Shown here one piece after another: positions 1 through 10,191 of a DNA stretch of 58,810 nt. The notes beneath the pieces are model-generated. The model did no database searches, was not told where the DNA came from, and was given only the letters and a program-made list of their open reading frames with translations. Source of the DNA: Bradyrhizobium campsiandrae (GTDB taxonomy: Bacteria; Pseudomonadota; Alphaproteobacteria; Rhizobiales; Xanthobacteraceae); contig NZ_JAANIH010000057.1 of assembly GCF_014529705.1 (NCBI RefSeq), positions 1 through 58,810 of the forward strand. Direction: 5' to 3'. The translations under genes were made by a program, and so were the position numbers. The first letter of the stretch is position 1. Every line of letters begins with the position of its first letter.

Positions 1-1176
1 CGCGTCGGCTATGTCTTCCGCAACGAGAAGCCGGGCCCCGGCCGCTTCCGTCAGTTCATGCAGTTCGATGCCGACACGGTCGGTTCGGCAACGCCGGCGG
101 CGGATGCCGAGATCTGCATGATGGCCGCGGATACGATGGAAGGGCTGGGTGTCGCGCGCGGCCAGTACGTGGTCAAGGTGAACAACCGCAAGGTGCTCGA
201 CGGCGTGCTCGAAGCCATCGGCCTCGCGGGCGAGGAGAATGCGGCTCGCCGTCTGACCGTGCTGCGCGCGATCGACAAGCTCGACAAGTTTTCCGCAGAT
301 GAAGTGCGCAAGCTGCTCGGTCCCGGCCGCTGGGACGGCGGCGAAGAAGGCAAGGGCGACTTCACCAAGGGCGCCAATCTGAGCGCCGCGGAGGCTGACG
401 TCGTTCTCGCCATCACGAAGCCGCGCGAGGACTGGAAAGAAGCCATTGCCGCCGCGGAGATCTACCTCGCCAAGAGCCAGGTCGGTCAGGCCGGCGTGAG
501 CGAGCTGGAAGAAATCGCCAAATTGGTCACGGCTTCGGGCTATGGCGCCGACCGCATCAAGATCGATCCATCCGTCGTGCGCGGCCTCGAATACTATACC
601 GGCCCCGTCTACGAGGTCGAACTGCTGCTCGACACCAAGGACGAGAAGGGGCGCCCCGTGCGTTTCGGCTCGGTCGGCGGCGGCGGGCGCTACGACGGCC
701 TCGTCTCGCGCTTTCGCGGCGAGCCGGTGCCGGCGACCGGTTTCTCGATCGGTGTGTCGCGCCTGCAGGCCGCACTGACGCTGCTCGGCAAGCTCGATAC
801 TCGGCCTGAGGTCGGCCCCGTCGTCGTCACCGTGTTCGACCGCGACCGCGTCGCCGACTACCAGAAGATGGTTGCGTCGCTGCGCACCGCCGGGATCCGC
901 GCCGAGCTCTATCTCGGCAATCCCAAGAACATGGGCAACCAGCTCAAATATGCCGACCGCCGCAACTCGCCTTGCGTGATTATCCAGGGCTCGGATGAAA
1001 AGGCGCGCGGCGAACTGCAGATCAAGGATCTGATCGAGGGCGCCAAGGCCGCGGCCGCGATCGCCTCCAACCAGGAATGGCGCGAGACGCGTCCCGCCCA
1101 GTTCTCCTGCAGCGAAGCCGATCTCGTCACGAAGGTGCGCGAGGTTCTGGCGCGCCATGACGTAAAGTGGGGATAG
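1..1176 (+). CDS. hisS: Histidyl-tRNA synthetase, 3' part (5' end outside window)
   Basis: The enzyme charges tRNA-His with histidine in the cytoplasm. The reading frame is open from base 1, so the N-terminal part with class II motif 1 lies outside the window; 391 codons and the stop are present. Visible signatures are the motif 2 stretch FRNEKPGPGRFRQF, the histidine-binding RGLEYYTGPVYEVE, the GGGRYDGL segment, motif 3 (ATGFSIGVSRL) and a C-terminal anticodon-binding domain from about base 800. The internal ATG at 58 is not the true start because the family sequence continues upstream of it. A perfect 9-bp hairpin follows the stop. Confidence 0.95.
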   Translation, partial: RVGYVFRNEKPGPGRFRQFMQFDADTVGSATPAADAEICMMAADTMEGLGVARGQYVVKVNNRKVLDGVLEAIGLAGEENAARRLTVLRAIDKLDKFSADEVRKLLGPGRWDGGEEGKGDFTKGANLSAAEADVVLAITKPREDWKEAIAAAEIYLAKSQVGQAGVSELEEIAKLVTASGYGADRIKIDPSVVRGLEYYTGPVYEVELLLDTKDEKGRPVRFGSVGGGGRYDGLVSRFRGEPVPATGFSIGVSRLQAALTLLGKLDTRPEVGPVVVTVFDRDRVADYQKMVASLRTAGIRAELYLGNPKNMGNQLKYADRRNSPCVIIQGSDEKARGELQIKDLIEGAKAAAAIASNQEWRETRPAQFSCSEADLVTKVREVLARHDVKWG

Positions 1177-1194
1177 CTATTCCGGCCGGTCTTT

Positions 1195-1217
1195 ATGCCC
1201 GGGCTTGTCCCGGGCAT
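1195..1217. repeat. Perfect hairpin after hisS
   Basis: Arms ATGCCCGGG (1195-1203) and CCCGGGCAT (1209-1217) enclose a 5-base loop. No T-run follows, so it is more like a short copy of the intergenic palindromes scattered through the window than a clear Rho-independent terminator, although it could still slow or end transcription after hisS. Confidence 0.5.
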
Positions 1218-1291
1218 CTCTGTCCTGTTTGATGCGCACCTTCATGAACGGCCGGGGTGTGCCCGGTCATCGCGACAGCAGGGAGACAACA

Positions 1292-1495
1292 ATGCCTGAG
1301 ATCACCGTCAGCATGGCCGAAGGCCGCACCGACGAGCAGAAGGCCGGCATGATGCGCGACATCACGCAGGCGCTGGTGAAGAATCTCGGCGTCGACGCCG
1401 ATGCCGTCGTCATCCAGATCAACGAAGCCCCGCTCCGTCACAAGATGAAGGGCGGCAAGACCTTCGTGGAGCGCGCCGCGGCGGCGAAGAAATAG
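1292..1495 (+). CDS. 4-oxalocrotonate tautomerase family protein
   Basis: A 67-residue protein starting MPEITV. After Met removal the N-terminal Pro is the general base of this superfamily, whose small subunits form hexamers and move protons in keto-enol tautomerisations. The beta-alpha-beta arrangement (strand PEITVSM, helix TDEQKAGMMRDITQALVKNLG, strand AVVIQINE) fits. The start was chosen because it places Pro at position 2 and is preceded by GGGAGA; an upstream in-frame start at 1205 would hide the catalytic Pro. No catabolic genes are adjacent, so the natural substrate is unknown. Confidence 0.85.
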   Translation: MPEITVSMAEGRTDEQKAGMMRDITQALVKNLGVDADAVVIQINEAPLRHKMKGGKTFVERAAAAKK

Positions 1496-1520
1496 GCACT
1501 GTTCTAGCGCCAACCACAAC

Positions 1521-1678
1521 TGTCATCCCGGACAAGCGTCAGCGCAGATCCGGGATCCATAACCACAGGGAGTGGTTATGTGATGACGGGATAACTCCGA
1601 GTCTCCGTAGCCACGATGTCCTGTGGCTATGGATCCCCGATCGGCGCGCGCTTTGGGCGCGCTTGTCCGGGACGACAC
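1521..1678. repeat. Palindromic intergenic repeat (CATCCCGG... family)
   Basis: The element begins TGTCATCCCGGACAAGCG and ends with CGCTTGTCCGGGACGACA, roughly an inverted copy; inner parts (GGATCCATAACCACAGG and CCTGTGGCTATGGATCC) also pair. The same organisation occurs at 2949-3073 and 37221-37349. It is a non-coding, REP/BIME-like structure that could fold as a long hairpin in RNA. The upstream in-frame extension of the next gene lies inside it. Confidence 0.8.
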
Positions 1679-1694
1679 CGTGTGTGAGACGTCG

Positions 1695-2087
1695 ATGGAC
1701 GCACGTGATTTCATCAAGATCGGTATGAGCGCCGGGCGCACCCTGGTGGTCCCGGTGGAACGCACGGTCGGGCATTTCGTGCCCGGCATGCCGATGGTCT
1801 ATGCGACGCCGATGATGATCCTGGAAATGGAGATGACGTCGGGGGATGCGATTCGCGCGGCGCTGCAGCCGGGCTGGGTCACTGTCGGGACCGAGGTCGA
1901 CATCCGCCATCTCGCGGCCGCTCTTGTCGGCGCGACGGTTCGGACCACGGCAAAGGTCGTCGCGGTCGAGCGCCGCGTGATCCGCTTCGAAGTCGAGGCA
2001 TTCGAGGGCACGCGCAAGCTCGGCGAGGGCCGCCACGCGCGCGGGCTCGTCAATGTCGAGATGTTCAACAAGCGGCTGGGAGCATAG
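1695..2087 (+). CDS. Hot-dog fold thioesterase (FlK-like)
   Basis: A 130-residue protein of the single-domain hot-dog fold, probably hydrolysing an acyl-CoA thioester. The pattern VPVERTVGHFV-GMPMVYATPMMILEMEM, with a Thr and Glu in the long helix, followed by DIRHLAA carrying a His, corresponds to the Thr-Glu-His arrangement of fluoroacetyl-CoA thioesterase relatives. The start ATG at 1695 gives MDARDFIKIG; the open frame extends to 1623, but that part falls in an intergenic repeat. The substrate cannot be read from the sequence. It is isolated, with proC convergent downstream. Confidence 0.75.
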   Translation: MDARDFIKIGMSAGRTLVVPVERTVGHFVPGMPMVYATPMMILEMEMTSGDAIRAALQPGWVTVGTEVDIRHLAAALVGATVRTTAKVVAVERRVIRFEVEAFEGTRKLGEGRHARGLVNVEMFNKRLGA

Positions 2088-2103
2088 CAGCGGTCGCTGC
2101 GCG

Positions 2104-2928
2104 TTACTTCGCCAATTCCTGCGACCGCTTCGTCGCCGCGGCGATCGCGCGGATCATGAGGTCGCGCAGGCCCGGCTCGCCCATCAGCACGCCGAGCGCC
2201 GCGGCGGTGGTGCCGCCGGGCGAGGTGACGTTCTGGCGCAACGTCGCGGATGGAAGGTCGGACTGGTGCAGCAATTCGCCGGAGCCGGCGACGGTCTCGC
2301 GCGCGAGCTTGGTTGCCAGCGCCTCGGGCAATCCCGCCTCGACGCCGGCGCGCGCGAGTTCTTCGGCGAGCAGGAATACATAAGCGGGCCCGGAGCCGGA
2401 CACGGCGGTCACGGCATCCATCAGGCTCTCGTCCTCGACCCATTCGACCGAGCCGGTCGCGCGCAGCAATGCATCGGCCACCGCGCGCTGCGAGGTGCTG
2501 ACATTCTTCGCCGCAACCGCGACCGTGATGCCGCGGCCGATCGCAGCCGGCGTGTTCGGCATCGCGCGCACCACGGCGCCGCCGCAGATTTCTTCGAGCG
2601 AGGCGATCGTGGTTCCCGCCATGATCGAGACTACCGAGGTGTTGTCCGAGACGAGCGACTTCAGCCTGGCGCCGGCCTCGCGGAACATCTGCGGCTTCAC
2701 CGCGACGACCATCGTCTCGACCGGACCCGCCGCCTTCACATCGGGATTGAGCGCAACACCTTTGGCGGCCAGCGCGCTGATTTCGGGCGAGACCTGCGGA
2801 TCGACCACCGCGACGCGGCGCGGGTCGAGCCCGCCGGCGAGCCATCCGGTCAGCATGGCGCCGCCCATCTTGCCGGCGCCGGCAAGCAGAATGGTGCCGG
2901 TGATGTTCTGGAGAGTGCTGTTTGCCAT
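2104..2928 (-). CDS. proC: Pyrroline-5-carboxylate reductase
   Basis: Catalyses the last step of proline synthesis, NAD(P)H-dependent reduction of 1-pyrroline-5-carboxylate. The 274-residue protein has the N-terminal dinucleotide-binding motif LLAGAGKMGGAML, the central VVAVKPQ segment, RAMPNTPA, and the C-terminal signature AVSGSGPAYVF followed by LRQNVTSPGGTT. Start at 2928 (MANSTLQN) fits family length; an extension to 3030 would be encoded by the intergenic repeat. It is transcribed toward the thioesterase and away from the upstream repeat. Confidence 0.96.
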   Translation of the reverse strand: MANSTLQNITGTILLAGAGKMGGAMLTGWLAGGLDPRRVAVVDPQVSPEISALAAKGVALNPDVKAAGPVETMVVAVKPQMFREAGARLKSLVSDNTSVVSIMAGTTIASLEEICGGAVVRAMPNTPAAIGRGITVAVAAKNVSTSQRAVADALLRATGSVEWVEDESLMDAVTAVSGSGPAYVFLLAEELARAGVEAGLPEALATKLARETVAGSGELLHQSDLPSATLRQNVTSPGGTTAAALGVLMGEPGLRDLMIRAIAAATKRSQELAK

Positions 2929-2948
2929 TGTGGTCACTACAAAATGGG

Positions 2949-3073
2949 TGTCGTCCCGGCGAAGGCCGGGACCCATAACCACAGGCGGTTCTAGTGGATG
3001 AAGGTGATCGCAACAAGCCGCGTGCCACAAGAGATATCACGCGGTATGGATCCCGGCTTTCGCCGGGATGACG
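2949..3073. repeat. Palindromic intergenic repeat (CATCCCGG... family)
   Basis: Left end TGTCGTCCCGGCGAAGGCCGGGACCCATAACCAC, right end GGTATGGATCCCGGCTTTCGCCGGGATGACG. The two ends are inverted copies and each also contains its own small hairpin. It sits between proC and the YbjN gene, in the proC 5' region. Confidence 0.8.
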
Positions 3074-3113
3074 AGCCGAGGGAGCTGCGGCTCTCGCCTA
3101 TGTCACGAGAGCC

Positions 3114-3614
3114 CTACGCCTCGCCCACCGTATCGAACATCGCAGCGTCCATGGCCTGCGCCGTCGTCTTGCCCGCCCACACCACGAACTGGAATGCCGG
3201 GAAGTAACGCTCGCAGGCGTGGATGGCGCCGGCGAGCATGGCTTCGCATTGTGCGGTCGAGGCGGTGAGGCCGCCGGGCAGCACCAGGGCCTGGCGGTGC
3301 ATGATCATGCCAGTGTTGATCCACAGGTCGAAATGACCGATCCACAATTGCTCGTTGACGGCGGCGACGAGCTTCTGCACCTCGCCCCGGCGCGCGAGCG
3401 GAATCTTCATGTCGAACGCGCAGGCCAGATGCAGCGCCTCGATCTCACCCATCCAGGTGAAGGAAATCTGGTAGTCGGTCCATTGCCCTTTCGAGACAAT
3501 GGTCAGTTCGTCTTCGCCGGAGCGTTCGAACGGCCAGTTGTTGCTGGCAGCGATATCCTCGACCACCGCGAGCGGGTGATTTCGGGAATCGATGTTGCCT
3601 TCGAGCAGGGACAT
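3114..3614 (-). CDS. YbjN domain-containing protein
   Basis: A 166-residue cytoplasmic protein without signal peptide or membrane segment. It matches the YbjN family, whose fold resembles type III secretion chaperones and whose overexpression in E. coli alters stress and motility genes; the molecular role is unknown. Recognisable parts are NWPFERSGEDEL, QISFTWMGEIEALHLACAF and FDLWINTGMIMHRQAL. The ATG at 3614 (MSLLEGNID) is preceded by AGAGG at normal spacing; a longer frame starts at 3656. It is monocistronic, divergent from the ribH leader. Confidence 0.8.
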   Translation of the reverse strand: MSLLEGNIDSRNHPLAVVEDIAASNNWPFERSGEDELTIVSKGQWTDYQISFTWMGEIEALHLACAFDMKIPLARRGEVQKLVAAVNEQLWIGHFDLWINTGMIMHRQALVLPGGLTASTAQCEAMLAGAIHACERYFPAFQFVVWAGKTTAQAMDAAMFDTVGEA

Positions 3615-3937
3615 GCCGTCTCGACCTCTTGCCTTCTTGTTGTCTTTGATACGCACGCGGTTGGGTCCGGCGCGCGCTCCCTAAACGTCGTCGATCTCGG
3701 GATTCGCTGTTGCGATCTCCTTCCGACCGGCGCGGCCTGTCGCGGATCAACTGATGTGATTTGCGGAATCTGCGCAACTGGGTCCCGAGTCCGTCCACAA
3801 GTCAGGACTCGTTCGTCCACAGCTCATCTCGGACAAAATTATTAATTTGAGAACAAATCGGAATCGGATCGAGCGGCCCTCGGCTCAATCGTTAATTCAG
3901 TCCCTTGAGCGCCCAATTGGGGAGAGAACGTCTGTGG
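3615..3937. other. Intergenic region between YbjN gene and ribH leader
   Basis: About 320 bases with no supported coding sequence. It contains AT-richer stretches (ACAAAATTATTAATTTG around 3833-3850; CGTTAATTCAG around 3890-3900) suited to promoters in either direction. The plus-strand transcript ending at the hairpin of 3938-3961 would have to start here or further upstream. Confidence 0.5.
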
Positions 3938-3961
3938 CGGCATGGGACCATGCCGTTTTTT
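3938..3961 (+). terminator. Rho-independent terminator upstream of FMN riboswitch
   Basis: A 7-bp stem CGGCATG (3938-3944) and CATGCCG (3949-3955) with a 4-base loop is followed at once by TTTTTT. This is a textbook intrinsic terminator on the plus strand. No plus-strand gene lies upstream before 2087, so it may end a small RNA or a short leader transcript, or block read-through into the riboswitch. Confidence 0.7.
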
Positions 3962-4040
3962 GGGGTGGAACGCGCTTGCCTGCTGCCCCGCACCGGCGGC
4001 ATAGTCCGAACCAGGTCGCTCAATCCCGGGCGGCCGATGT

Positions 4041-4203
4041 TCTCAGGGCGGGGTGAAAGTCCCCACCGGCGGTAAGGGCCGAAAGGCCCAAGCCCGCGAG
4101 CGCCTTCCCAAGGAGATCCTGAAAAAGGGTTTTCCCGCGGGAAGGGTCAGCAGATTCGGTGCAACTCCGAAGCCGACGGTTAAAGTCCGGATGAAAGAGA
4201 ACG
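4041..4203 (+). promoter_or_regulatory. FMN riboswitch (RFN element)
   Basis: The conserved RFN blocks are present in order: TCTCAGGGCGGGGTGAAAGTC, CCCACCGGCGGTAAG, a variable arm ending in CCCGCGAGCGC, then GTCAGCAGATTCGGTG, CCGAAGCCGACGGT and AAAGTCCGGATGAAAGAGAAC. RFN elements bind flavin mononucleotide and repress riboflavin synthesis or transport genes. It lies 78 bases upstream of the ribH ATG. Whether it acts by termination or by sequestering the ribosome-binding site is not evident: no T-run hairpin follows it, which favours translational control. Confidence 0.95.
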
Positions 4204-4280
4204 GTCGGTGGCAGACGCATCGCAAGGTGCGGCTGTTTGTCGTTCCGTGTGCCCTGATTCTGGTCCTGAAGAGGAAAGCC

Positions 4281-4829
4281 ATGAATCAGATGTTGCAAGA
4301 TCCCCAGACAGACACTTCCCAGACCCAGCCGCCGGTTCCAACGACGACCGAGCATCCGCGCTTTGCAAAACCGCAGCGGGTGGCCTTCGTGCAGGCCTGT
4401 TGGCACCGCGACGTGGTCGCGGAGGCCCGCATCGCCTTCATGAAGGAGGCCGAGGCGCGTCACCTCACCCATGTCGATGTGTTCGAGGTGCCGGGCTCGT
4501 TCGAGATCCCGTTGCACGCGCAGGTCCTCGCCAAGACGCGGCGCTACACCGCCATCGTCGCTGCCGGCCTGGTCGTTGACGGCGGCATCTATCGCCACGA
4601 ATTCGTCGCCGACACCGTGATCAAGGCGCTGATGGACGTGCAGCTCCGCACCGAGGTGCCGGTGTTCTCGGCGGTGCTGACGCCACAGCAATTCCACGAG
4701 ACCGAAGTGCACTACGATTTCTTCCGCAGGCACTTCACCATCAAGGGCATCGAAGTCGCGGCCGCCTGTGCCGAGACGTTGCACGGCCTGGAGCGCCTGC
4801 GCGGCCAGGTCGCAGCGGGAATTGTGTAG
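4281..4829 (+). CDS. ribH: 6,7-dimethyl-8-ribityllumazine synthase (RibH2-type)
   Basis: Condenses 5-amino-6-ribitylamino-uracil with dihydroxybutanone phosphate in the penultimate riboflavin step. The 182-residue product shows ACWHRDVVAEAR, the VPGSFEIPLHAQ substrate loop, VVDGGIYRHEFVA and HYDFFRRHF. The unusual segment replacing the common GEVIRG/TxHF signature, and its place alone behind an RFN element, resemble the RibH2 type known from Brucella and Mesorhizobium, in which a second lumazine synthase is flavin-regulated. Start: ATG at 4281 after GAGGAAAG. The open frame upstream runs through the riboswitch and is not coding. Confidence 0.9.
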   Translation: MNQMLQDPQTDTSQTQPPVPTTTEHPRFAKPQRVAFVQACWHRDVVAEARIAFMKEAEARHLTHVDVFEVPGSFEIPLHAQVLAKTRRYTAIVAAGLVVDGGIYRHEFVADTVIKALMDVQLRTEVPVFSAVLTPQQFHETEVHYDFFRRHFTIKGIEVAAACAETLHGLERLRGQVAAGIV

Positions 4830-4899
4830 CGGTCCCTTCACACGCCGCTGATTGTCAATCCCGCCGCCGTCCCTATAAAGTCGGCGGCGGGAGGAGGCC

Positions 4900-6117
4900 G
4901 TGCCGTGGAGACGGACGGCCGGCAAGATCATGTTCGAAGGACACGATCCCTTTCTCGTCGCGCTGTCGGTGGCGATCGCGAGTCTGGGTGGCTATACCGG
5001 CTTTGCGCTTGCTGCTCGCATCCGCAACACGCCTGGCGTCAGCAACCGCGTTCTGCTGGCGGGGGCGGCCGCGTTTCTGGCGGTCGGCATCTGGACCATG
5101 CATTTCGTCGGCATGCTGGCCGCGCCGCTCCCGCCCGACACGGTCTATCTGGTTCTGCCCACCATCATCTCGTTCCTGATCTGCGCACTGGTGGTCGGCA
5201 TCTCGCTCTTCTTTGTTTCAATCGGCGAGCCCAGCTTGAAGCGGGTGGCGTCGTCGGCCGTGCTGCTCGGCGTCGGCATCGCCAGCATGCATTACGTCGG
5301 CATTCATGGGTTGGCCGGGTCCTTTGCCATTGTCCACGACCCCTCGATGGTGCTGCTCTCGATCCTGGTTGCCATTGTCACCGCCTATGGCGGCCTGCGC
5401 GCCTTTCTGGCGCAGCAGGAGGGTGTGCGCCTGATCGTCAGCTCGATCGTCTTCGGCGTCGCGGTCTCGGGCATGCATTACACCGCGATGATGGGCATGC
5501 ATTTCGAGCCGCTGACTGGCGCTGCGCACCACCATGCCGGCGGCGGCCTTGCTGCGTCGCAGCAAATCCTGTCGATCATCGTTGCGGTGCTGTGCTTCGT
5601 CATCGCTGCAGGCTTCCTGTTATCGCTCGTTCCGGATGCACGACGGCAGATGCCCATGGCTGCGGAGCCGGTTTCACCACCGACCAGCGCCGAGCCGATG
5701 GTGGCGTCGGCCGCAGCTCCGCGCCCGGTGGCGCCGCTCGGCGGCCTCGGCCAGCCGCCGCGCGCGCCGGTACCCCGGCTGCCGGTCGAGAGCGCCGACG
5801 GCACGCATTTTATCGACACCGCCAATGTCCGCAGCGTCCGGGCCGACGCGCATTACACGCGCGTTCACGACGGTACCCGGGAGCGGATGTGCCCTTGGTC
5901 GATCTCGGAAGCCGAGGCGCAGCTCGATCCCTCGTTGTTCCTGCGGGTGCACCGCAGTCATATCGTTGCCATCCCCCATGTCGCGCTGGTCCGCAAAGAG
6001 GGTGACGGCGCCGTGCTCGAGCTCGATGGCCCGTCGCCGCATAGGGTGCCCGTGAGCCGGGCCAAGATCGCTGAGGTGAAGGCGAGGCTGGGGCTGGCGA
6101 ACCGGCGGCAGGCGTAA
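4900..6117 (+). CDS. coxC: MHYT-LytTR membrane sensor/transcription regulator (CoxC-like)
   Basis: About seven membrane helices (residues 18-245) hold three MHYT-type motifs, MHF at 67, MHY at 130 and MHY at 192, proposed in this family to bind copper and sense a diatomic gas. A Pro/Ala-rich linker (about 250-300) leads to a LytTR DNA-binding domain (303-397, with FLRVHRSHIVA). This architecture and the position just before coxM match CoxC of Oligotropha, so it probably regulates the cox genes in response to CO or redox state; that role is inferred. Start is GTG 4900, very close to GAGGAGG; ATG at 4930 is an alternative giving 395 residues. Confidence 0.85.
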   Translation: MPWRRTAGKIMFEGHDPFLVALSVAIASLGGYTGFALAARIRNTPGVSNRVLLAGAAAFLAVGIWTMHFVGMLAAPLPPDTVYLVLPTIISFLICALVVGISLFFVSIGEPSLKRVASSAVLLGVGIASMHYVGIHGLAGSFAIVHDPSMVLLSILVAIVTAYGGLRAFLAQQEGVRLIVSSIVFGVAVSGMHYTAMMGMHFEPLTGAAHHHAGGGLAASQQILSIIVAVLCFVIAAGFLLSLVPDARRQMPMAAEPVSPPTSAEPMVASAAAPRPVAPLGGLGQPPRAPVPRLPVESADGTHFIDTANVRSVRADAHYTRVHDGTRERMCPWSISEAEAQLDPSLFLRVHRSHIVAIPHVALVRKEGDGAVLELDGPSPHRVPVSRAKIAEVKARLGLANRRQA

Positions 6118-6283
6118 GCGCCGTCATACGTCGCCTAAGCTGACGCAATTCGTGCGCCCGCACCCGCAATTCGTGCAAAAAGCGCGCTCTGGTGCCCCAA
6201 TGATTGCGGGGCAGCCCGGTCCGGAGTGACCGTCCTCTCCAACGTCCGCGCCGCCACGCGCGCAGAGACGATTAGGGGAGGAG

Positions 6284-7150
6284 ATGATGATCCCGGGCTC
6301 ATTCAGCTATCACCGGCCGGCGAGTGTCGCCGATGCCGTCAAACTCTTGTCCGACCTCGGCGAGGAGGCGCGGCCACTGGCCGGCGGGCACAGCCTGGTG
6401 CCGATGATGAAGCTGCGGCTCGCCACCCCCGCCCATCTGATCGATCTGCACGGCATCCCCGCCCTCAAGGGCATCAGCCGTTCCGGCAATAATCTGGTTA
6501 TCGGGGCGATGACCACCCAGCATGATCTGCTGGCGTCCGAGGACGTCGCCAAGTCGATGCCGATCCTGCATGAGGCGGCGCTTCTGATTGCCGACCCGCA
6601 GGTGCGCTATCGCGGCACGATCGGCGGCAATGTCGCCAACGGCGATCCCGGCAACGACATGCCTGCGCTGATGATGACGCTGGGGGCGAGCTACCGCCTC
6701 GAAGGGACCGGCGGTGCGCGCGATGTCGCCGCAGCCGATTTCTATCAGGGCGCCTATTTCACCGCGCTCGAGCCCGGTGAGATCCTCACCTCCGTCTCGA
6801 TCCCCGTGCCCGCAGCCGGTCACGGCTACGCCTATGAAAAGCTCAAGCGCAAGGTCGGCGACTACGCCACGGCAGCCGCCGCCGTCGTCCTCACCATGGC
6901 GGGTGGCAAGGTCGCGACCTGCGCGATCGGCCTCACCAATGTCCACGAGACGCCGCTGCTCGCCGCTGACGCGGCCGCCGCCGTGATCGGCACCAGCCTT
7001 GATGCGGCTACGCTGAAGACGGCTGCCGCAGCAGCTGCAGCGATCATGGCGCCGGCGGCAGACGCCCGCGGCCCGGTCGAATACCGAAAACATGTCGGTG
7101 GCATCATGGTGACACGCGCGCTGCAACGCGCCGCTGCCAACGCGAAATAA
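6284..7150 (+). CDS. coxM: Carbon monoxide dehydrogenase medium subunit (FAD)
   Basis: FAD-binding subunit of Mo-Cu CO dehydrogenase, passing electrons from the iron-sulphur subunit toward the respiratory quinone pool. The 288-residue protein has both FAD pyrophosphate loops of the family, AGGHS (33-37) and TIGGN (112-116), then a C-terminal CO_deh_flav domain. Two consecutive ATGs (6284, 6287) follow AGGGGAGGAG; the second gives better spacing. coxS begins 12 bases after the stop. A 165-base leader after coxC contains hairpin TGCCCC-N8-CGGGGCA and may carry the coxMSL promoter. Confidence 0.95.
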   Translation: MMIPGSFSYHRPASVADAVKLLSDLGEEARPLAGGHSLVPMMKLRLATPAHLIDLHGIPALKGISRSGNNLVIGAMTTQHDLLASEDVAKSMPILHEAALLIADPQVRYRGTIGGNVANGDPGNDMPALMMTLGASYRLEGTGGARDVAAADFYQGAYFTALEPGEILTSVSIPVPAAGHGYAYEKLKRKVGDYATAAAAVVLTMAGGKVATCAIGLTNVHETPLLAADAAAAVIGTSLDAATLKTAAAAAAAIMAPAADARGPVEYRKHVGGIMVTRALQRAAANAK

Positions 7151-7162
7151 GGGGAGGGATCG

Positions 7163-7659
7163 ATGGCCAAAACACACATCACCATGAAGGTGAACGGCGC
7201 AGAGGTCGAAGGCCTCGTCGAGCCGCGCACGCTGCTGGTGCACTTCATCCGCGAGAACCTTGGGATGACCGGCACCCATATCGGCTGCGAGACCACCCAT
7301 TGCGGCGCCTGTACCGTCGATATCGACGGCATGTCCGTCAAATCCTGCACCATGTTCGCCGTGCAGGCGCAGGGCAGCGACATCATCACGGTCGAAGGCA
7401 TGGCCAATGCCGACGGCACGCTGTCGGCGCTGCAGGAGGGCTTCCGCATGATGCACGGCCTGCAATGCGGCTTCTGCACGCCCGGCATGATCATGCGCGC
7501 GCATCGGCTGCTGAAAGAAAACGCTTCGCCGAGCGAGCAGGAGATCCGGATGGGCATATCAGGCAATATCTGCCGCTGCACCGGCTACCAGAACATCGTC
7601 AAAGCCATTCAATACGCGAGCGCCAAGATCAACGGCGTAGAATTCCGGGAGGCCGCAGA

Positions 7660-7663
<4 letters not shown>
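7163..7663 (+). CDS. coxS: Carbon monoxide dehydrogenase small subunit (2x [2Fe-2S])
   Basis: The 166-residue electron-transfer subunit carries eight cysteines in the expected pattern: C42, C47, C50 and C62 for the plant-ferredoxin-type cluster, and C102, C105, C137 and C139 for the second cluster (CGFC and CRC). It hands electrons from the Mo-Cu site of CoxL to FAD in CoxM. GGGGAGGG precedes the ATG. The stop overlaps the coxL start (ATGA at 7660-7663), indicating coupled translation. Confidence 0.96.
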
Positions 7664-10080
<2,417 letters not shown>

Positions 10081-10091
10081 TTTGACCGCAT

Positions 10092-10178
10092 CGTCATTGC
10101 GAGGAACGAAGCGACGAAGCAATCCAGGCTGTTTCCGCGGACGCATTCCTGGATTGCTTCGCTTCGCTCGCAATGACG
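10092..10178. repeat. Palindromic repeat (GTCATTGCGAG family) inside cox cluster
   Basis: Ends CGTCATTGCGAG and CTCGCAATGACG are perfect inverted copies; inner segments GAAGCAATCCAGG and CCTGGATTGCTTCG also pair. The element fills the gap between coxL and coxD and could fold as a long stem in the mRNA. Related copies: 36396-36505, 46755-46869 and 49790-49912. Confidence 0.85.
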
Positions 10179-10191
10179 GAGGAGGCCGGAG

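Noticed and set aside
1623..1694. N-terminal extension of the thioesterase
   Set aside because: Bases belong to the intergenic repeat; the family homology begins after the ATG at 1695.
2053..2994. 313-codon plus-strand frame opposite proC
   Set aside because: proC is certain on the other strand; the frame has no recognisable domain.
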